This document shows positions 1 through 8,214 of a stretch of DNA of 20,777 bases, piece by piece (positions within the stretch are counted from its first letter, which is position 1; each line of letters opens with the position of its first letter). The stretch is from Proteobacteria bacterium UBA652. Its GTDB lineage: Bacteria > Pseudomonadota > Gammaproteobacteria > Nitrosococcales > Methylophagaceae. Under the pieces are notes generated by a model that saw only the letters and a program-made list of their open reading frames with translations, made no database searches and was not told the DNA's origin. The translations under genes were made by a program, and so were the position numbers. The stretch spans positions 1,325 through 22,101 of the forward strand of contig DBOG01000015.1 in NCBI GenBank assembly GCA_002299915.1, in the 5' to 3' direction.

Positions 1-873
1 GGTCATGCGCCTGATATTATTAAAGCCTGTGGTGAATCTTATATATTGCCATCATCAACCAATCCAACCCGACCTTATACTATCAATACTGTTGATGAAC
101 ATTTAGATATGCTAATGGTTTGTCATCATCTTGATCCAAGCATTGCTGAGGATGTGGCTTTTGCAGAATCGCGGATCAGGCGAGAAACTATTGCGGCCGA
201 AGATATTCTGCATGATCTAGGTGCTTTTTCAATGATAGCTTCTGACTCGCAAGCAATGGGGCGTGTGGGTGAAGTCATTACGCGCACATGGCAAACCGCA
301 CATAAAATGAAAGTACAACGTGGATTATTACCTGAAGATGAAGGCAGTGATGCAGATAACTTTAGAGCGAAGCGCTATATTGCTAAATATACAATTAACC
401 CTGCAATTACGCATGGTATATCACATGAAGTGGGTTCAATTGAAATAGGTAAATTGGCCGATCTTATCTTGTGGTCACCCGCATTTTTTGCCACCAAGCC
501 CAGTTTAATCATCAAAGGAGGCATGATCGCCGCAGCGCCAATGGGTGATCCAAATGCTTCTATACCTACTCCGCAACCCGTGCATTATCGCCCCATGTTT
601 GCCAGCTTTGGTGGTGCACGCCATGCCACTAGAATGACTTTTGTTTCTCAAGCGGCAGCGAACGCAGACATTGCATCTGAACTTGAGTTAAAAAGCCTTA
701 TTGGCATAGCAAAAAATTGCCGGAATATCAAAAAATCAGATATGATTTTGAATGATTATCAACCTGACATTCACGTTGATTCTCAGACTTATGAAGTATT
801 TGCTGATGGTGAACTATTAACGTGCGAGCCAGCAACCGAATTGCCTTTAGCACAACGATATTTCTTATTCTAA
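1..873 (+). CDS. ureC: Urease alpha subunit, C-terminal part (5' end outside window)
   Basis: UreC is the catalytic nickel subunit of urease, which hydrolyses urea to ammonia and carbamate in the cytoplasm. The frame is open from base 1, so the gene starts outside the window; 290 residues are present. Family motifs visible are the flap with CHHLD (window codons 41-45) and SDSQAMGRVGE (codons 81-91). If the C of CHH is aligned to Cys319 of Klebsiella UreC, the Asp of SDSQ falls at 360, the known nickel ligand, and the whole protein would be about 568 residues, the usual length. The His ligands and carbamylated Lys of the metal centre lie upstream and cannot be checked. It ends one base before ureE starts, so the genes belong to one operon. 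Identification is firm. Confidence 0.98.
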   Translation, partial: GHAPDIIKACGESYILPSSTNPTRPYTINTVDEHLDMLMVCHHLDPSIAEDVAFAESRIRRETIAAEDILHDLGAFSMIASDSQAMGRVGEVITRTWQTAHKMKVQRGLLPEDEGSDADNFRAKRYIAKYTINPAITHGISHEVGSIEIGKLADLILWSPAFFATKPSLIIKGGMIAAAPMGDPNASIPTPQPVHYRPMFASFGGARHATRMTFVSQAAANADIASELELKSLIGIAKNCRNIKKSDMILNDYQPDIHVDSQTYEVFADGELLTCEPATELPLAQRYFLF

Positions 874-874
874 T

Positions 875-1330
875 ATGATTAATTTAATTAAAAAATTACC
901 GAAGTCCGAGTCAATATCGGAACAAGCAACATTGACCTTACCTTTAGACAGTAGAGTTAAAAGTCGGTTACGATCACGCTTAGATGATGGTCGTGATGTA
1001 GGCTTGTATTTAGATCGAGGACACGTCCTACAACACGGCGATTTACTTGCCAGTGAAGATGGCTTGATTATTAAAATTGTTGCTGCAAATGAAACGGTGT
1101 CTACGGTGTATTGTGATGACGCTTTGTTAATGGCAAGAGCATGCTATCACTTAGGTAATCGACATATTCCACTTCAAATAAATGCGGGTCAGATGCGTTA
1201 CCGTCACGATCATGTATTAGATGATATGTTAGAAGGATTTGGCTTAGAGGTAAAAGTAGAATTGGCACCTTTTGAACCAGAATCTGGTGCATACGGCAGC
1301 AGTGGTTCACACCATCATCACGAACACTAA
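875..1330 (+). CDS. ureE: Urease accessory protein UreE, nickel metallochaperone
   Basis: UreE is a dimeric cytoplasmic chaperone that delivers nickel to the UreD-F-G complex maturing urease. The 151-residue protein has the N-terminal peptide-binding-like domain (about 1-75) and the metal-binding domain (about 76-140), including ACYHLGNRH, RHDHVLDDML and PFEPE..GAY. His97, His111 and His113 correspond to the Klebsiella metal-site residues His96, His110 and His112. The C-terminus carries a short His-rich tail, HHHHEH (146-151), a natural feature of many UreE proteins that binds extra nickel. The ATG lies one base after the ureC stop, so translation is probably coupled. Confidence 0.96.
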   Translation: MINLIKKLPKSESISEQATLTLPLDSRVKSRLRSRLDDGRDVGLYLDRGHVLQHGDLLASEDGLIIKIVAANETVSTVYCDDALLMARACYHLGNRHIPLQINAGQMRYRHDHVLDDMLEGFGLEVKVELAPFEPESGAYGSSGSHHHHEH

Positions 1331-1371
1331 ATTAACACTTAGCTTTATATCTTTAAGAATAGGAAATTATC

Positions 1372-1560
1372 ATGACTAAAATAACATTACTTCTTATTAG
1401 CTTATTGCCTTCATTGGCATATGCTCATGAAGAACATGCGCAGAGCTGGTTGAACAACTTGTGGCATGTGTTTGCAAGCCCTGAACATATGTTTTCTTTT
1501 TCTGTTGTTGTTGCTGTTGGGCTAGTGGCTTTTAGATTTTTGATTCGTAAACAATCATAA
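1372..1560 (+). CDS. Small membrane protein in urease operon, resembles the N-terminal part of HupE/UreJ
   Basis: This 62-residue protein has a signal-like hydrophobic stretch (about 5-17, ending SLAYA before HEEH), a short His-containing loop, and a second membrane segment (about 41-58) followed by RKQS. It sits between ureE and ureF with a plausible ribosome binding site (AGGA about 9 bases before ATG). HupE/UreJ proteins are roughly 190-residue putative nickel permeases that begin with a signal-like helix ending in AH and then carry an HPxxGxDHxLxM motif. Here the matching region reads HVFASPEHMF, with His residues similarly placed but the rest of the permease missing. By position and His content I infer a role in nickel handling for urease. 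That is inference; no named family is certain. Confidence 0.75.
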   Translation: MTKITLLLISLLPSLAYAHEEHAQSWLNNLWHVFASPEHMFSFSVVVAVGLVAFRFLIRKQS

Positions 1561-1576
1561 ATTAGCAATATTAGCA

Positions 1577-2248
1577 ATGAAAAATGACAGTTTAATTCGC
1601 CTCATGCAACTTTGTAGTAGTGCGTTGCCGATCGGTGGATTCACTTATTCGCAGGGCTTGGAATGGACTGTTGAATGCCAGTGGATGCAAACAGAAGATG
1701 ATTTGCGTGATTGGTTGGCTGATTTAATTTCTAGCAATTTACAATGGCTAGAAATTCCACTACTCGCACGCATGACGCTAGCTTGTCAAACCCATGATAT
1801 TGAAGCGCTTGCCTATTGGTCTGATAATTTACTGGCCCAGCGAGAAACAAGTGAGTTGCGCCTTGAAGAAAATAACCGAGGTAGAGCAATGGCAAAATTG
1901 TTACTGGACTTAGAATTGTCCATTGCTACGGAATGGTACCAGATCATCGCAAAAAACCAGACGGCTTCATTTGCTTTGGCAATAACACAATGGAACATAC
2001 CGCTAAAACAAGCGGCACAAGGTTTTGCATGGGCATGGTTAGAAAATAGTGTTATTGCTGGGGTAAAACTTATTCCGTTGGGACAAGTTGCGGGACAGCG
2101 GATTTTACGTGATCTAACAGAACCACTTTCACAGGCAGTTGAAGCAGGACTGTATCTTGATGATGATGATATCGGTAGCTCCTCTCCAGCCTTGGCGTAT
2201 GCTAGTGCAAGACATGAAACACAATACACTCGCTTATTTAGATCTTGA
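1577..2248 (+). CDS. ureF: Urease accessory protein UreF
   Basis: UreF binds UreD and recruits UreG to apo-urease, acting in the cytoplasmic complex that builds the nickel centre. The 223-residue all-helical protein has the family's N-terminal signature LMQLCSSALPIGGFTYSQGL (about 9-28), the LLARETSELR-like segment (here LAQRETSELR, about 86-95) with GRAM after it, and the C-terminal VKLIPLGQ..GQRIL region. Length is normal. The ATG is 16 bases after the small membrane gene, and no strong Shine-Dalgarno is visible, so it probably depends on translation arriving from upstream. ureG follows 18 bases later. Confidence 0.95.
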   Translation: MKNDSLIRLMQLCSSALPIGGFTYSQGLEWTVECQWMQTEDDLRDWLADLISSNLQWLEIPLLARMTLACQTHDIEALAYWSDNLLAQRETSELRLEENNRGRAMAKLLLDLELSIATEWYQIIAKNQTASFALAITQWNIPLKQAAQGFAWAWLENSVIAGVKLIPLGQVAGQRILRDLTEPLSQAVEAGLYLDDDDIGSSSPALAYASARHETQYTRLFRS

Positions 2249-2266
2249 TTATTAAAGAGAATAAAA

Positions 2267-2878
2267 ATGAACAATAAAAAAACTCCGTTGCGCATTGGCG
2301 TTGGCGGCCCGGTTGGCTCGGGCAAAACTGCACTACTAGATGCCTTATGCAAAGCAATGCGTGATAATTACCAATTAGCAGTGGTAACGAATGATATCTA
2401 TACAAAGGAAGATGCACAGTTTTTAGCTAAAAGTGAAGCACTCGAAGTCGATCGTATTGTTGGTGTAGAAACTGGGGGTTGCCCACACACAGCGATCAGG
2501 GAAGATGCTTCTATGAACTTAGCTGCGGTTGAAGATTTGAGCCTGAAATTTCCAGATTTAGATCTTATTTTCATTGAGAGTGGTGGTGATAACTTATCCG
2601 CAACATTTAGCCCAGAATTAGCCGATATTACTCTTTATGTGATAGATGTCGCTGAAGGTGAAAAGATCCCCAGAAAAGGTGGGCCTGGGATCACTCGCTC
2701 TGATTTACTTATAATCAATAAAATTGACTTAGCGCCTTATGTCGGCGCGTCACTTGAAGTGATGGAAAGTGATACCAAAAGAATGCGTATCGATAAGCCA
2801 TACGTTTTTACAAATCTTAAAGAAAAAGAAGGGTTGCCGGATATAGTTGAATTTATAATTAAAGAGGGAATGCTTTAA
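2267..2878 (+). CDS. ureG: Urease accessory GTPase UreG
   Basis: UreG is the SIMIBI-class GTPase whose hydrolysis cycle drives nickel insertion into urease. The 203-residue protein has the P-loop GPVGSGKT (14-21), the CPH nickel-binding motif (Cys72-Pro73-His74) inside ETGGCPHTAIRED, the ESGGDNLSATFSPEL segment, and NKIDLA as guanine-specificity motif. Residue numbers match classical UreG closely. It is the last urease gene seen in the window. No convincing intrinsic terminator follows; the next 235 bases hold at most one weak small frame before acnB. ureA, ureB and ureD are expected upstream of the window, since they are absent here. Confidence 0.97.
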   Translation: MNNKKTPLRIGVGGPVGSGKTALLDALCKAMRDNYQLAVVTNDIYTKEDAQFLAKSEALEVDRIVGVETGGCPHTAIREDASMNLAAVEDLSLKFPDLDLIFIESGGDNLSATFSPELADITLYVIDVAEGEKIPRKGGPGITRSDLLIINKIDLAPYVGASLEVMESDTKRMRIDKPYVFTNLKEKEGLPDIVEFIIKEGML

Positions 2879-2940
2879 CAAAATTAAGGCGATCCTTCGA
2901 ACAGGGGTTAGGAAGCTTATATTTCAACTAAACGATACTT

Positions 2941-3072
2941 GTGAAAAGAGCCAAGTCAGGAGTTTTAGTTTCATTGATTATTTGCTGCTTAATTATAATT
3001 GCACTTGTTACTCGAAAGCGCGGGTTTTGGATGACTGGGTTCTTTTGGGTGAAGATAAGAAATTTACGGTAA
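2941..3072 (+). CDS. Possible 43-residue single-span membrane protein
   Basis: A short open frame beginning with GTG lies in the 235-base gap between ureG and acnB. It would encode a basic start (MKRAKSG), a continuous hydrophobic stretch of about 17 residues including LIICCLIIIALV, and a basic, aromatic tail ending KIRNLR. That is the classic pattern of a small single-span protein with positive charges on both sides. Against it: there is no Shine-Dalgarno at normal spacing (the nearest AGGAAG is about 25 bases away), the start is GTG, and a TATAAT at 2994-2999 inside the frame may instead belong to an acnB promoter. It is listed as a candidate only. Confidence 0.25.
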   Translation: MKRAKSGVLVSLIICCLIIIALVTRKRGFWMTGFFWVKIRNLR

Positions 3073-3113
3073 AATGGGTAAATGCAAAAGAATTATTTTC
3101 CGGAGAATAATAC

Positions 3114-5636
3114 GTGTTAGCAGAATATCAAAGCCATGTAGAAGAACGCGCGGCATTAGGCTTGCCGCCTTTACCATTAGAAGCAGAACAAGTGACTGCG
3201 GTTGTTGAAATGCTAAAAACAGCCCCCACTGATGAGCTATTGGATTTATTGGTGCATCGTGTGCCACCAGGTGTGGATCAGGCTGCATATGTGAAAGCCG
3301 GGTTTTTGGCAGATGTGGCAGCAGCTAAAGCGACATGTGCGTTGATTGACCCTGTGAGTGCTACCGCATTATTAGGCACGATGATGGGCGGCTATAATAT
3401 TGAGCCATTGATTAGCTTATTAGATAACGAGGTAACCGCAGATACAGCGGAGGCGGCTTTATCTAGAACCTTATTGGTTTATGATGCCTATCATGATGTA
3501 GTAGAGAAGGCGAAAAGCAATCCTTATGCGCAGCGTGTGGTCGAAGCATGGGCGAATGCAGATTGGTTTACAGCGAAACCTGCTTTGCCAGAAAGCATCA
3601 TCTTAACGGTTTTCAAAGTGGCCGGTGAAACCAATACGGATGATTTATCACCCGCGACAGAGGCATGGAGCCGTCCAGATATTCCATTGCATGCGAATGC
3701 GATGTTGATCAATACGATGGATTCGCCTTTAGAGGACATTAAAAAGCTAAAAGAAAAAGGCCATCCGCTGGCGTATGTCGGCGATGTGGTCGGTACAGGA
3801 TCATCACGTAAATCTGCGATTAATTCCGTGTTATGGCATATGGGTGAAGATATTCCGTTTGTGCCGAATAAACGCATTGGTGGTGTGGTGCTCGGTAATA
3901 ATATTGCGCCCATTTTCTTTAATACCGCTGAAGATTCAGGGGCATTGCCGATTGAATGTGATGTGCAAAAAATGAATACGGGTGATGTGATCACGATTCG
4001 CCCTTATGACGGTACGATTACCAATGAAGCAGGAGAGGTGGTATCCAGCTTTACCTTAAGCCCAACGACGTTAGCAGATGAAGTTCGTGCGGGTGGCCGA
4101 ATTCCGTTGATTATTGGTCGGGGCTTAACCGATCGGGCGCGTGAGACTTTAGGCTTACCTGCCTCGGATGTGTTTGTGCGACCTGTTGATCCCGATGATA
4201 CGGGCAAGGGCTTTACGCTAGCACAGAAAATGGTGGGTAAGGCTTGTGGTGTCACAGGCGTACGCCCTGGCACCTATTGCGAGCCAAAAGTAACCACAGT
4301 GGGTTCACAAGATACCACTGGCGCGATGACGCGTGATGAATTGAAAGAGCTGGCCTGTCTAGGCTTCTCATCTGATTTAGTGATGCAATCATTCTGCCAT
4401 ACGGCAGCGTATCCTAAGCCAGTTGATATTAAACTGCAGCATACACTGCCAGACTTTATCAGTACACGAGGTGGGGTGTCTTTACGGCCAGGTGATGGGG
4501 TGATCCATTCTTGGTTAAACCGGATGATTTTGCCAGATACTGTCGGTACTGGCGGTGATTCGCATACCCGTTTCCCAATTGGGATCAGCTTTCCTGCGGG
4601 TTCGGGATTGGTGGCATTTGGTGCTGCGCTTGGCGTGATGCCATTGGATATGCCTGAATCGGTATTAGTGCGCTTTAAAGGCGAGATGCAACCGGGGATT
4701 ACGCTGCGTGACCTGGTGAATGTAATTCCGTATGTAGCGATTCAAAGAGGTTTATTAACTGTCGAGAAAGAAGGTAAGAAAAATATTTTTAATGGCCGCG
4801 TATTAGAAATTGAAGGTTTGCCCGATTTGAAAGTGGAACAAGCCTTTGAATTATCAGATGCCTCAGCAGAACGCTCAGCCAATGGTTGTACTGTGCGTTT
4901 AAATAAAGAGCCGATTATTGAGTTTTTAACTTCAAATATCACTCTGCTTGAATGGATGATTCGCGAAGGTTATGAAGACCCGCGTACGATTCAACGCCGC
5001 ATTGACAGCATGAAAGCATGGTTAGCTTCGCCTGATTTATTAGAGGCGGATTCGGATGCAGAATATGCAGAAATCATTGAAATTGATTTGAATGAGATCA
5101 AAGAACCACTGTTAGCTTGCCCAAATGATCCAGATGATGTTAAAACTTTATCTGATGTGGCGGGTGTGTCGGTGGATGAAGTATTTATCGGCTCCTGTAT
5201 GACTAATATTGGCCATTATCGGGCAGCAGGAAAAGTACTGGAGAAGATGGGTAACCTACCGACTAAACTGTGGATTGCACCACCCACCAAAATGGATCAA
5301 CACCAACTCAGTGAAGAGGGGATTTATAGCATCTTCGGTCGGGTAGGCGCACGCACAGAAACCCCAGGTTGTTCACTCTGCATGGGAAATCAAGCACGGG
5401 TAGCGGATATTGCCACCGTGGTATCGACTTCTACCCGTAACTTCCCAAACAGATTGGGCAATGGGGCAAATGTATACCTATCCTCTGCTGAATTAGCCGC
5501 GGTGGTGGCAAGCTTGGGTTATATCCCAACCGTTGACGAATATATGGAGAGAGTGGCAGGCATTGAGCCCATGGCAGATGAGATTTATCGTTATTTGAAT
5601 TTTAATGAAATGGCAGAATATCAAGCTTCGGTATAG
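3114..5636 (+). CDS. acnB: Aconitate hydratase B (bifunctional aconitase / 2-methylisocitrate dehydratase)
   Basis: AcnB interconverts citrate and isocitrate in the TCA cycle and in gammaproteobacteria also handles 2-methylisocitrate. The 840-residue protein runs from an N-terminal HEAT-like domain (about 1-160, RVPPGVDQAAYVKAGFLA), through the swivel domain (TGETNTDDLSPA-type segment, GTGSSRKSAINS), to the catalytic core. The [4Fe-4S] ligands are visible as Cys695 in GSCMTNIGHYRAAGK and Cys753/Cys756 in GCSLCMGNQARV. The start is GTG with GGAG 8 bases upstream, and MLAEYQSHVEERAA matches the family N-terminus. It is slightly shorter than E. coli AcnB (865). It appears monocistronic and converges with the minus-strand membrane gene pair. 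Confidence 0.97.
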   Translation: MLAEYQSHVEERAALGLPPLPLEAEQVTAVVEMLKTAPTDELLDLLVHRVPPGVDQAAYVKAGFLADVAAAKATCALIDPVSATALLGTMMGGYNIEPLISLLDNEVTADTAEAALSRTLLVYDAYHDVVEKAKSNPYAQRVVEAWANADWFTAKPALPESIILTVFKVAGETNTDDLSPATEAWSRPDIPLHANAMLINTMDSPLEDIKKLKEKGHPLAYVGDVVGTGSSRKSAINSVLWHMGEDIPFVPNKRIGGVVLGNNIAPIFFNTAEDSGALPIECDVQKMNTGDVITIRPYDGTITNEAGEVVSSFTLSPTTLADEVRAGGRIPLIIGRGLTDRARETLGLPASDVFVRPVDPDDTGKGFTLAQKMVGKACGVTGVRPGTYCEPKVTTVGSQDTTGAMTRDELKELACLGFSSDLVMQSFCHTAAYPKPVDIKLQHTLPDFISTRGGVSLRPGDGVIHSWLNRMILPDTVGTGGDSHTRFPIGISFPAGSGLVAFGAALGVMPLDMPESVLVRFKGEMQPGITLRDLVNVIPYVAIQRGLLTVEKEGKKNIFNGRVLEIEGLPDLKVEQAFELSDASAERSANGCTVRLNKEPIIEFLTSNITLLEWMIREGYEDPRTIQRRIDSMKAWLASPDLLEADSDAEYAEIIEIDLNEIKEPLLACPNDPDDVKTLSDVAGVSVDEVFIGSCMTNIGHYRAAGKVLEKMGNLPTKLWIAPPTKMDQHQLSEEGIYSIFGRVGARTETPGCSLCMGNQARVADIATVVSTSTRNFPNRLGNGANVYLSSAELAAVVASLGYIPTVDEYMERVAGIEPMADEIYRYLNFNEMAEYQASV

Positions 5637-5669
5637 AGAGATAACGAAGCGGTTCTTGTCGAAGAGGCT

Positions 5670-6158
5670 CTATTCTTTAGGGAATTCATCTTGCTTCGCT
5701 CGGGCGACAGAGAAGGTTGATAATACAAATAGAGCGAACACAATCAAGACAGTAGGTACGACAGCAATTCGGCTAACTACGACCAATAAAATTCCCAGCC
5801 TTTTTGGATCAGATTGCAATGAGCCTAGCCCCCAGCCTATCAGCATAATTGCGATAGAAATGGCATAGCCTACTAGCAATAACTTGCTGCGTTTCCATGC
5901 TTGTTGCCAATGCGCCTGTACTAATGCGCTTTCAGTCGGATCAGCTGCGCAACTGCGGGATTTTTTTGCTATAAAGCTAAGGGTTAGTAGTGAACCTATT
6001 AATGCAAGCGTTAGGATGGTACTGATATAGCCGCTGCTTAAAGCTGCAACGGGCAATAATAAATGAAAAACAGATAGGTTCATCATCAAGATTTCATGAG
6101 GATGGGTGGCACGTTTACTAATTTTTAAAGACCATAGCTGATTTTTTAGGAAACTCAC
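5670..6158 (-). CDS. Membrane protein of unknown function, downstream paralogue of a tandem pair
   Basis: I do not recognise this family. The protein has about four membrane segments and shares a clear pattern with its upstream neighbour: THPHEILMMNLSVFHLLLP.AALSSGY near the N-terminus, then AHWQQAW.RSKLLL.GYAIS, a SQSD-like loop, and ARAK..EFPK at the C-terminus. The start is uncertain. The longest frame reaches 6212, but homology to the neighbour begins near 6110. I chose GTG at 6158, which overlaps the neighbour by 41 bases. An ATT at 6122, overlapping the neighbour's TAG stop, is the only other candidate near the homologous N-terminus. No good ribosome binding site is visible, so translation probably couples to the upstream gene. 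Confidence 0.7.
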   Translation of the reverse strand: MSFLKNQLWSLKISKRATHPHEILMMNLSVFHLLLPVAALSSGYISTILTLALIGSLLTLSFIAKKSRSCAADPTESALVQAHWQQAWKRSKLLLVGYAISIAIMLIGWGLGSLQSDPKRLGILLVVVSRIAVVPTVLIVFALFVLSTFSVARAKQDEFPKE

Positions 6159-6603
6159 CGCGTTTAGCGCGTGCCAAAGAGACGGTGGCGAGGACGAAAA
6201 CAGCAAAGACAATTAGGATCAAAGGTATCGCCGCAATCCAGCTAAACACAACTAATATAATGCCATACATATTCTCATCAGATTGAGAAGATGCGATAAA
6301 CCAGCCTAAGAGCATAATAACCGCTGAAATAGCATAGCCGAGCAGCAATAGTTTGCTTCTGTCCCATGCTCTCTGCCAGTGTGCTTTGACCAGAGGGGTA
6401 TCTTTTGAAGCTTTGCAGCAGTGTATTTTTGCTTTTTTTGCTATCCATAGCAGGGTGGCGATCGAGGCGATGAGGCCGATGGAGAGTAGCAGCGTAATAT
6501 AGCCACTGCTCAAGGCGGCGAGCGGCAGAAGTAAATGGAAAAATGATAAGTTCATCATCAGTAATTCATGCGGGTAAGTGGCACATTTATATTCTTTTTC
6601 CAT
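6118..6603 (-). CDS. Membrane protein of unknown function, upstream paralogue of a tandem pair
   Basis: This 161-residue protein has about four hydrophobic spans. A short basic N-terminus with a Cys is followed by YPHELLMMNLSFFHLLLPLA, then a loop rich in Lys and Cys (AKKAKIHCCKASKD), AHWQRAWDRSKLLLLGYAIS, and a C-terminal span before RAKRGEFPKK. ATG at 6603 has GGAGAG six bases upstream on the minus strand, so this start is solid. It leads a two-gene unit with its paralogue just downstream. The conserved PHE(I/L)LMMNL and W..(A)W.RSK patterns mark a family I cannot name. The conserved His could bind a ligand or haem, but that is speculation. Confidence 0.75.
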   Translation of the reverse strand: MEKEYKCATYPHELLMMNLSFFHLLLPLAALSSGYITLLLSIGLIASIATLLWIAKKAKIHCCKASKDTPLVKAHWQRAWDRSKLLLLGYAISAVIMLLGWFIASSQSDENMYGIILVVFSWIAAIPLILIVFAVFVLATVSLARAKRGEFPKKSAMVFKN

Positions 6604-6739
6604 ATTGCTCTCCGGGTTTAGTCTGTTGCATCTTCAAATGGTTTGGGTATATTAAGATAGTATTCTAAACTATAATAACTGGCCACACTGAGAATAAATA
6701 TATTGAACACGCTGTTAAGCTTGAGAATGGGAATATTAA

Positions 6740-6949
6740 ATGCTGGGTAAGATTATTGCTTTATGTTTCTATAGTTACATTCTCTATGCTGCTGGCAGCG
6801 CTTACTTATCTATTGTTAGGAAACAAGGGCGACAGTTTAATAGACTGATGCATCGCCCGAAAACATTTATTATTTTTATATTTTTACTGCCTATTATTTT
6901 AGTGTATTGTTCAATTAAAATAATCGCGATATTAACATCACTGGTTTAA
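6740..6949 (+). CDS. Small two-span membrane protein of unknown function
   Basis: A 69-residue protein with two hydrophobic segments (about 5-25 and 43-66) separated by a basic loop, RKQGRQFNRLMHRPK. I do not recognise a family. It begins with ATG after an AT-rich leader and ends four bases before the FetB-like permease gene, so the two are almost certainly co-transcribed. A role as a small partner of that permease is possible by position only. The ribosome binding site is weak (GGGAA about 7 bases upstream), which lowers confidence somewhat. Confidence 0.6.
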   Translation: MLGKIIALCFYSYILYAAGSAYLSIVRKQGRQFNRLMHRPKTFIIFIFLLPIILVYCSIKIIAILTSLV

Positions 6950-6953
6950 CCCA

Positions 6954-7667
6954 ATGAATACTTCACTTCAAATAATTCCTGCCCTTAACTTAGCCTTGGC
7001 TTTTATCCCAGTGTTGATCGTTTTAGTGATTTTATATCGCTGGTCATTGGATGTAGGCAATGCAGTATATTCTGTGATTCGGATGTTAGTGCAGTTATTG
7101 CTAGTAGGCTATGTATTAACGACCATATTTGCCGCTGAAAGCGCTTGGCTGGTAGTGTTAGTACTATTGGTGATGGTGTGTGCATCTAGCTGGATTGCAT
7201 TGGGCACGGTGAAATCTCGGCGATGGCAATTATTTCGATATGCCTTATGGGCAATTAGCGTAGGGGGCGGGTCGGTTTTATTATTGGTAACCCAAGGAGT
7301 TATTTCTTTAGTCCCTTGGTTTGAGCCTAAATACATGATTCCACTGGCGGGCATGATTTTCGCCAGCTCAATGAATAGCGTGAGTTTAGCAGCAGAACGA
7401 TTACACGCAGAATTATCACGCTCTGTGCCTTATGATAAAGCCCGTTCGATTGCTTTTCAGGCCGCTTTTATTCCGTTAGTGAACTCAATGTTTGCCGTTG
7501 GTTTGGTTTCCTTGCCGGGCATGATGACAGGGCAAATTTTATCCGGCATATCGCCGATTGTAGCGGCGCATTATCAGATAGTGGTAATGTGTATGCTGTT
7601 TGGCGCGGCTGGTTTATCAACTGCACTATTTTTAGTGACAGCGCGCAATATTATTGTAAAGGAATAG
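6954..7667 (+). CDS. FetB/UPF0014-family ABC transporter permease
   Basis: This 237-residue inner-membrane protein has the hallmarks of the FetB (YbbM, UPF0014) family: about seven hydrophobic spans, KYMIPLAGMIFASSMNSVSLA in the middle, and the C-terminal PLVNSMFAVGLVSLPGMMTG followed by GQILSG.SP..A..YQIVVM. In E. coli, FetA (ATPase) and FetB (permease) form an exporter linked to iron homeostasis and oxidative-stress resistance. No ATPase gene lies next to this copy within the window; its neighbours are small membrane proteins. The partner may be encoded elsewhere, or the gene may have diverged. The ATG lies four bases after the preceding gene, and the next gene starts two bases after its stop. 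Confidence 0.88.
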   Translation: MNTSLQIIPALNLALAFIPVLIVLVILYRWSLDVGNAVYSVIRMLVQLLLVGYVLTTIFAAESAWLVVLVLLVMVCASSWIALGTVKSRRWQLFRYALWAISVGGGSVLLLVTQGVISLVPWFEPKYMIPLAGMIFASSMNSVSLAAERLHAELSRSVPYDKARSIAFQAAFIPLVNSMFAVGLVSLPGMMTGQILSGISPIVAAHYQIVVMCMLFGAAGLSTALFLVTARNIIVKE

Positions 7668-7669
7668 TG

Positions 7670-8182
7670 ATGAAAACAGATCCTAAAGATGTCTCTAGTT
7701 GGATCCCAAAAGATCTGTTTGCAGCCTATTGTGGCACGCAAACGGATAAGCTCTTAGTATTTTATGACAAGGCAGTCGCAAAGAAAAACCAGATGACATG
7801 GAGTTTAAATTGGTTTGCACTATTATTAATGCCTGCTTGGTTAGGCTATCGCAAGCAATGGAATATATTGGCAACCTTAACCATTATGGTGTCACTGACT
7901 TTTTTCATTGAAGCCTTTTTTGATCTTACTTTCGGCTCTGGGGTGTTGATGGGTATTTTGTTTGCGCTCGCATTTATGGCAAATGGTTTGTTATTAATGA
8001 ATGCACAGAGTGAATTTATAAAGCTAATAGAACAAGGTTTAAACGCAACAGAGATTAAAGCGGCACTTCATGATAAGGCATCACCTTCGATTGAAATGGC
8101 GGTTGTAGGTTTTTTTGGATATCTGTTTGTTGTCGTTACCGCTGCTACATTGGCAGATAGGCTATTTGGCTTACCATATTAG
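7670..8182 (+). CDS. DUF2628-like membrane protein
   Basis: A 170-residue protein with a soluble N-terminus (about 1-45), then NWFALLLMPAWLGYRKQWN and three or four membrane spans, the last near the C-terminus. The pattern of a W-containing hydrophobic patch followed by a W..YRK motif resembles the DUF2628 family, whose function is unknown. I chose ATG at 7670, with AAGGAA seven bases upstream and two bases after the permease stop. A longer frame from 7589 would lie inside the permease gene. The tight spacing argues for co-expression with the FetB-like permease. Confidence 0.8.
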   Translation: MKTDPKDVSSWIPKDLFAAYCGTQTDKLLVFYDKAVAKKNQMTWSLNWFALLLMPAWLGYRKQWNILATLTIMVSLTFFIEAFFDLTFGSGVLMGILFALAFMANGLLLMNAQSEFIKLIEQGLNATEIKAALHDKASPSIEMAVVGFFGYLFVVVTAATLADRLFGLPY

Positions 8183-8214
8183 ACCATACCACCAGATTTG
8201 GAGTAGAAAACGCA

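Noticed and set aside
1313..1330. HHHHEH tail of UreE looking like an engineered His tag
   Set aside because: Natural UreE proteins often end in His-rich tails, and the surrounding operon is native in order and spacing.
1813..2352. 179-residue minus-strand open frame across ureF and the start of ureG
   Set aside because: It runs antisense to two certain genes, shows no family pattern, and its residues mirror the codons of those genes.
7589..7669. Longer start for the DUF2628-like protein
   Set aside because: The extension lies inside the permease gene; ATG 7670 has AAGGAA and two-base spacing from the previous stop.
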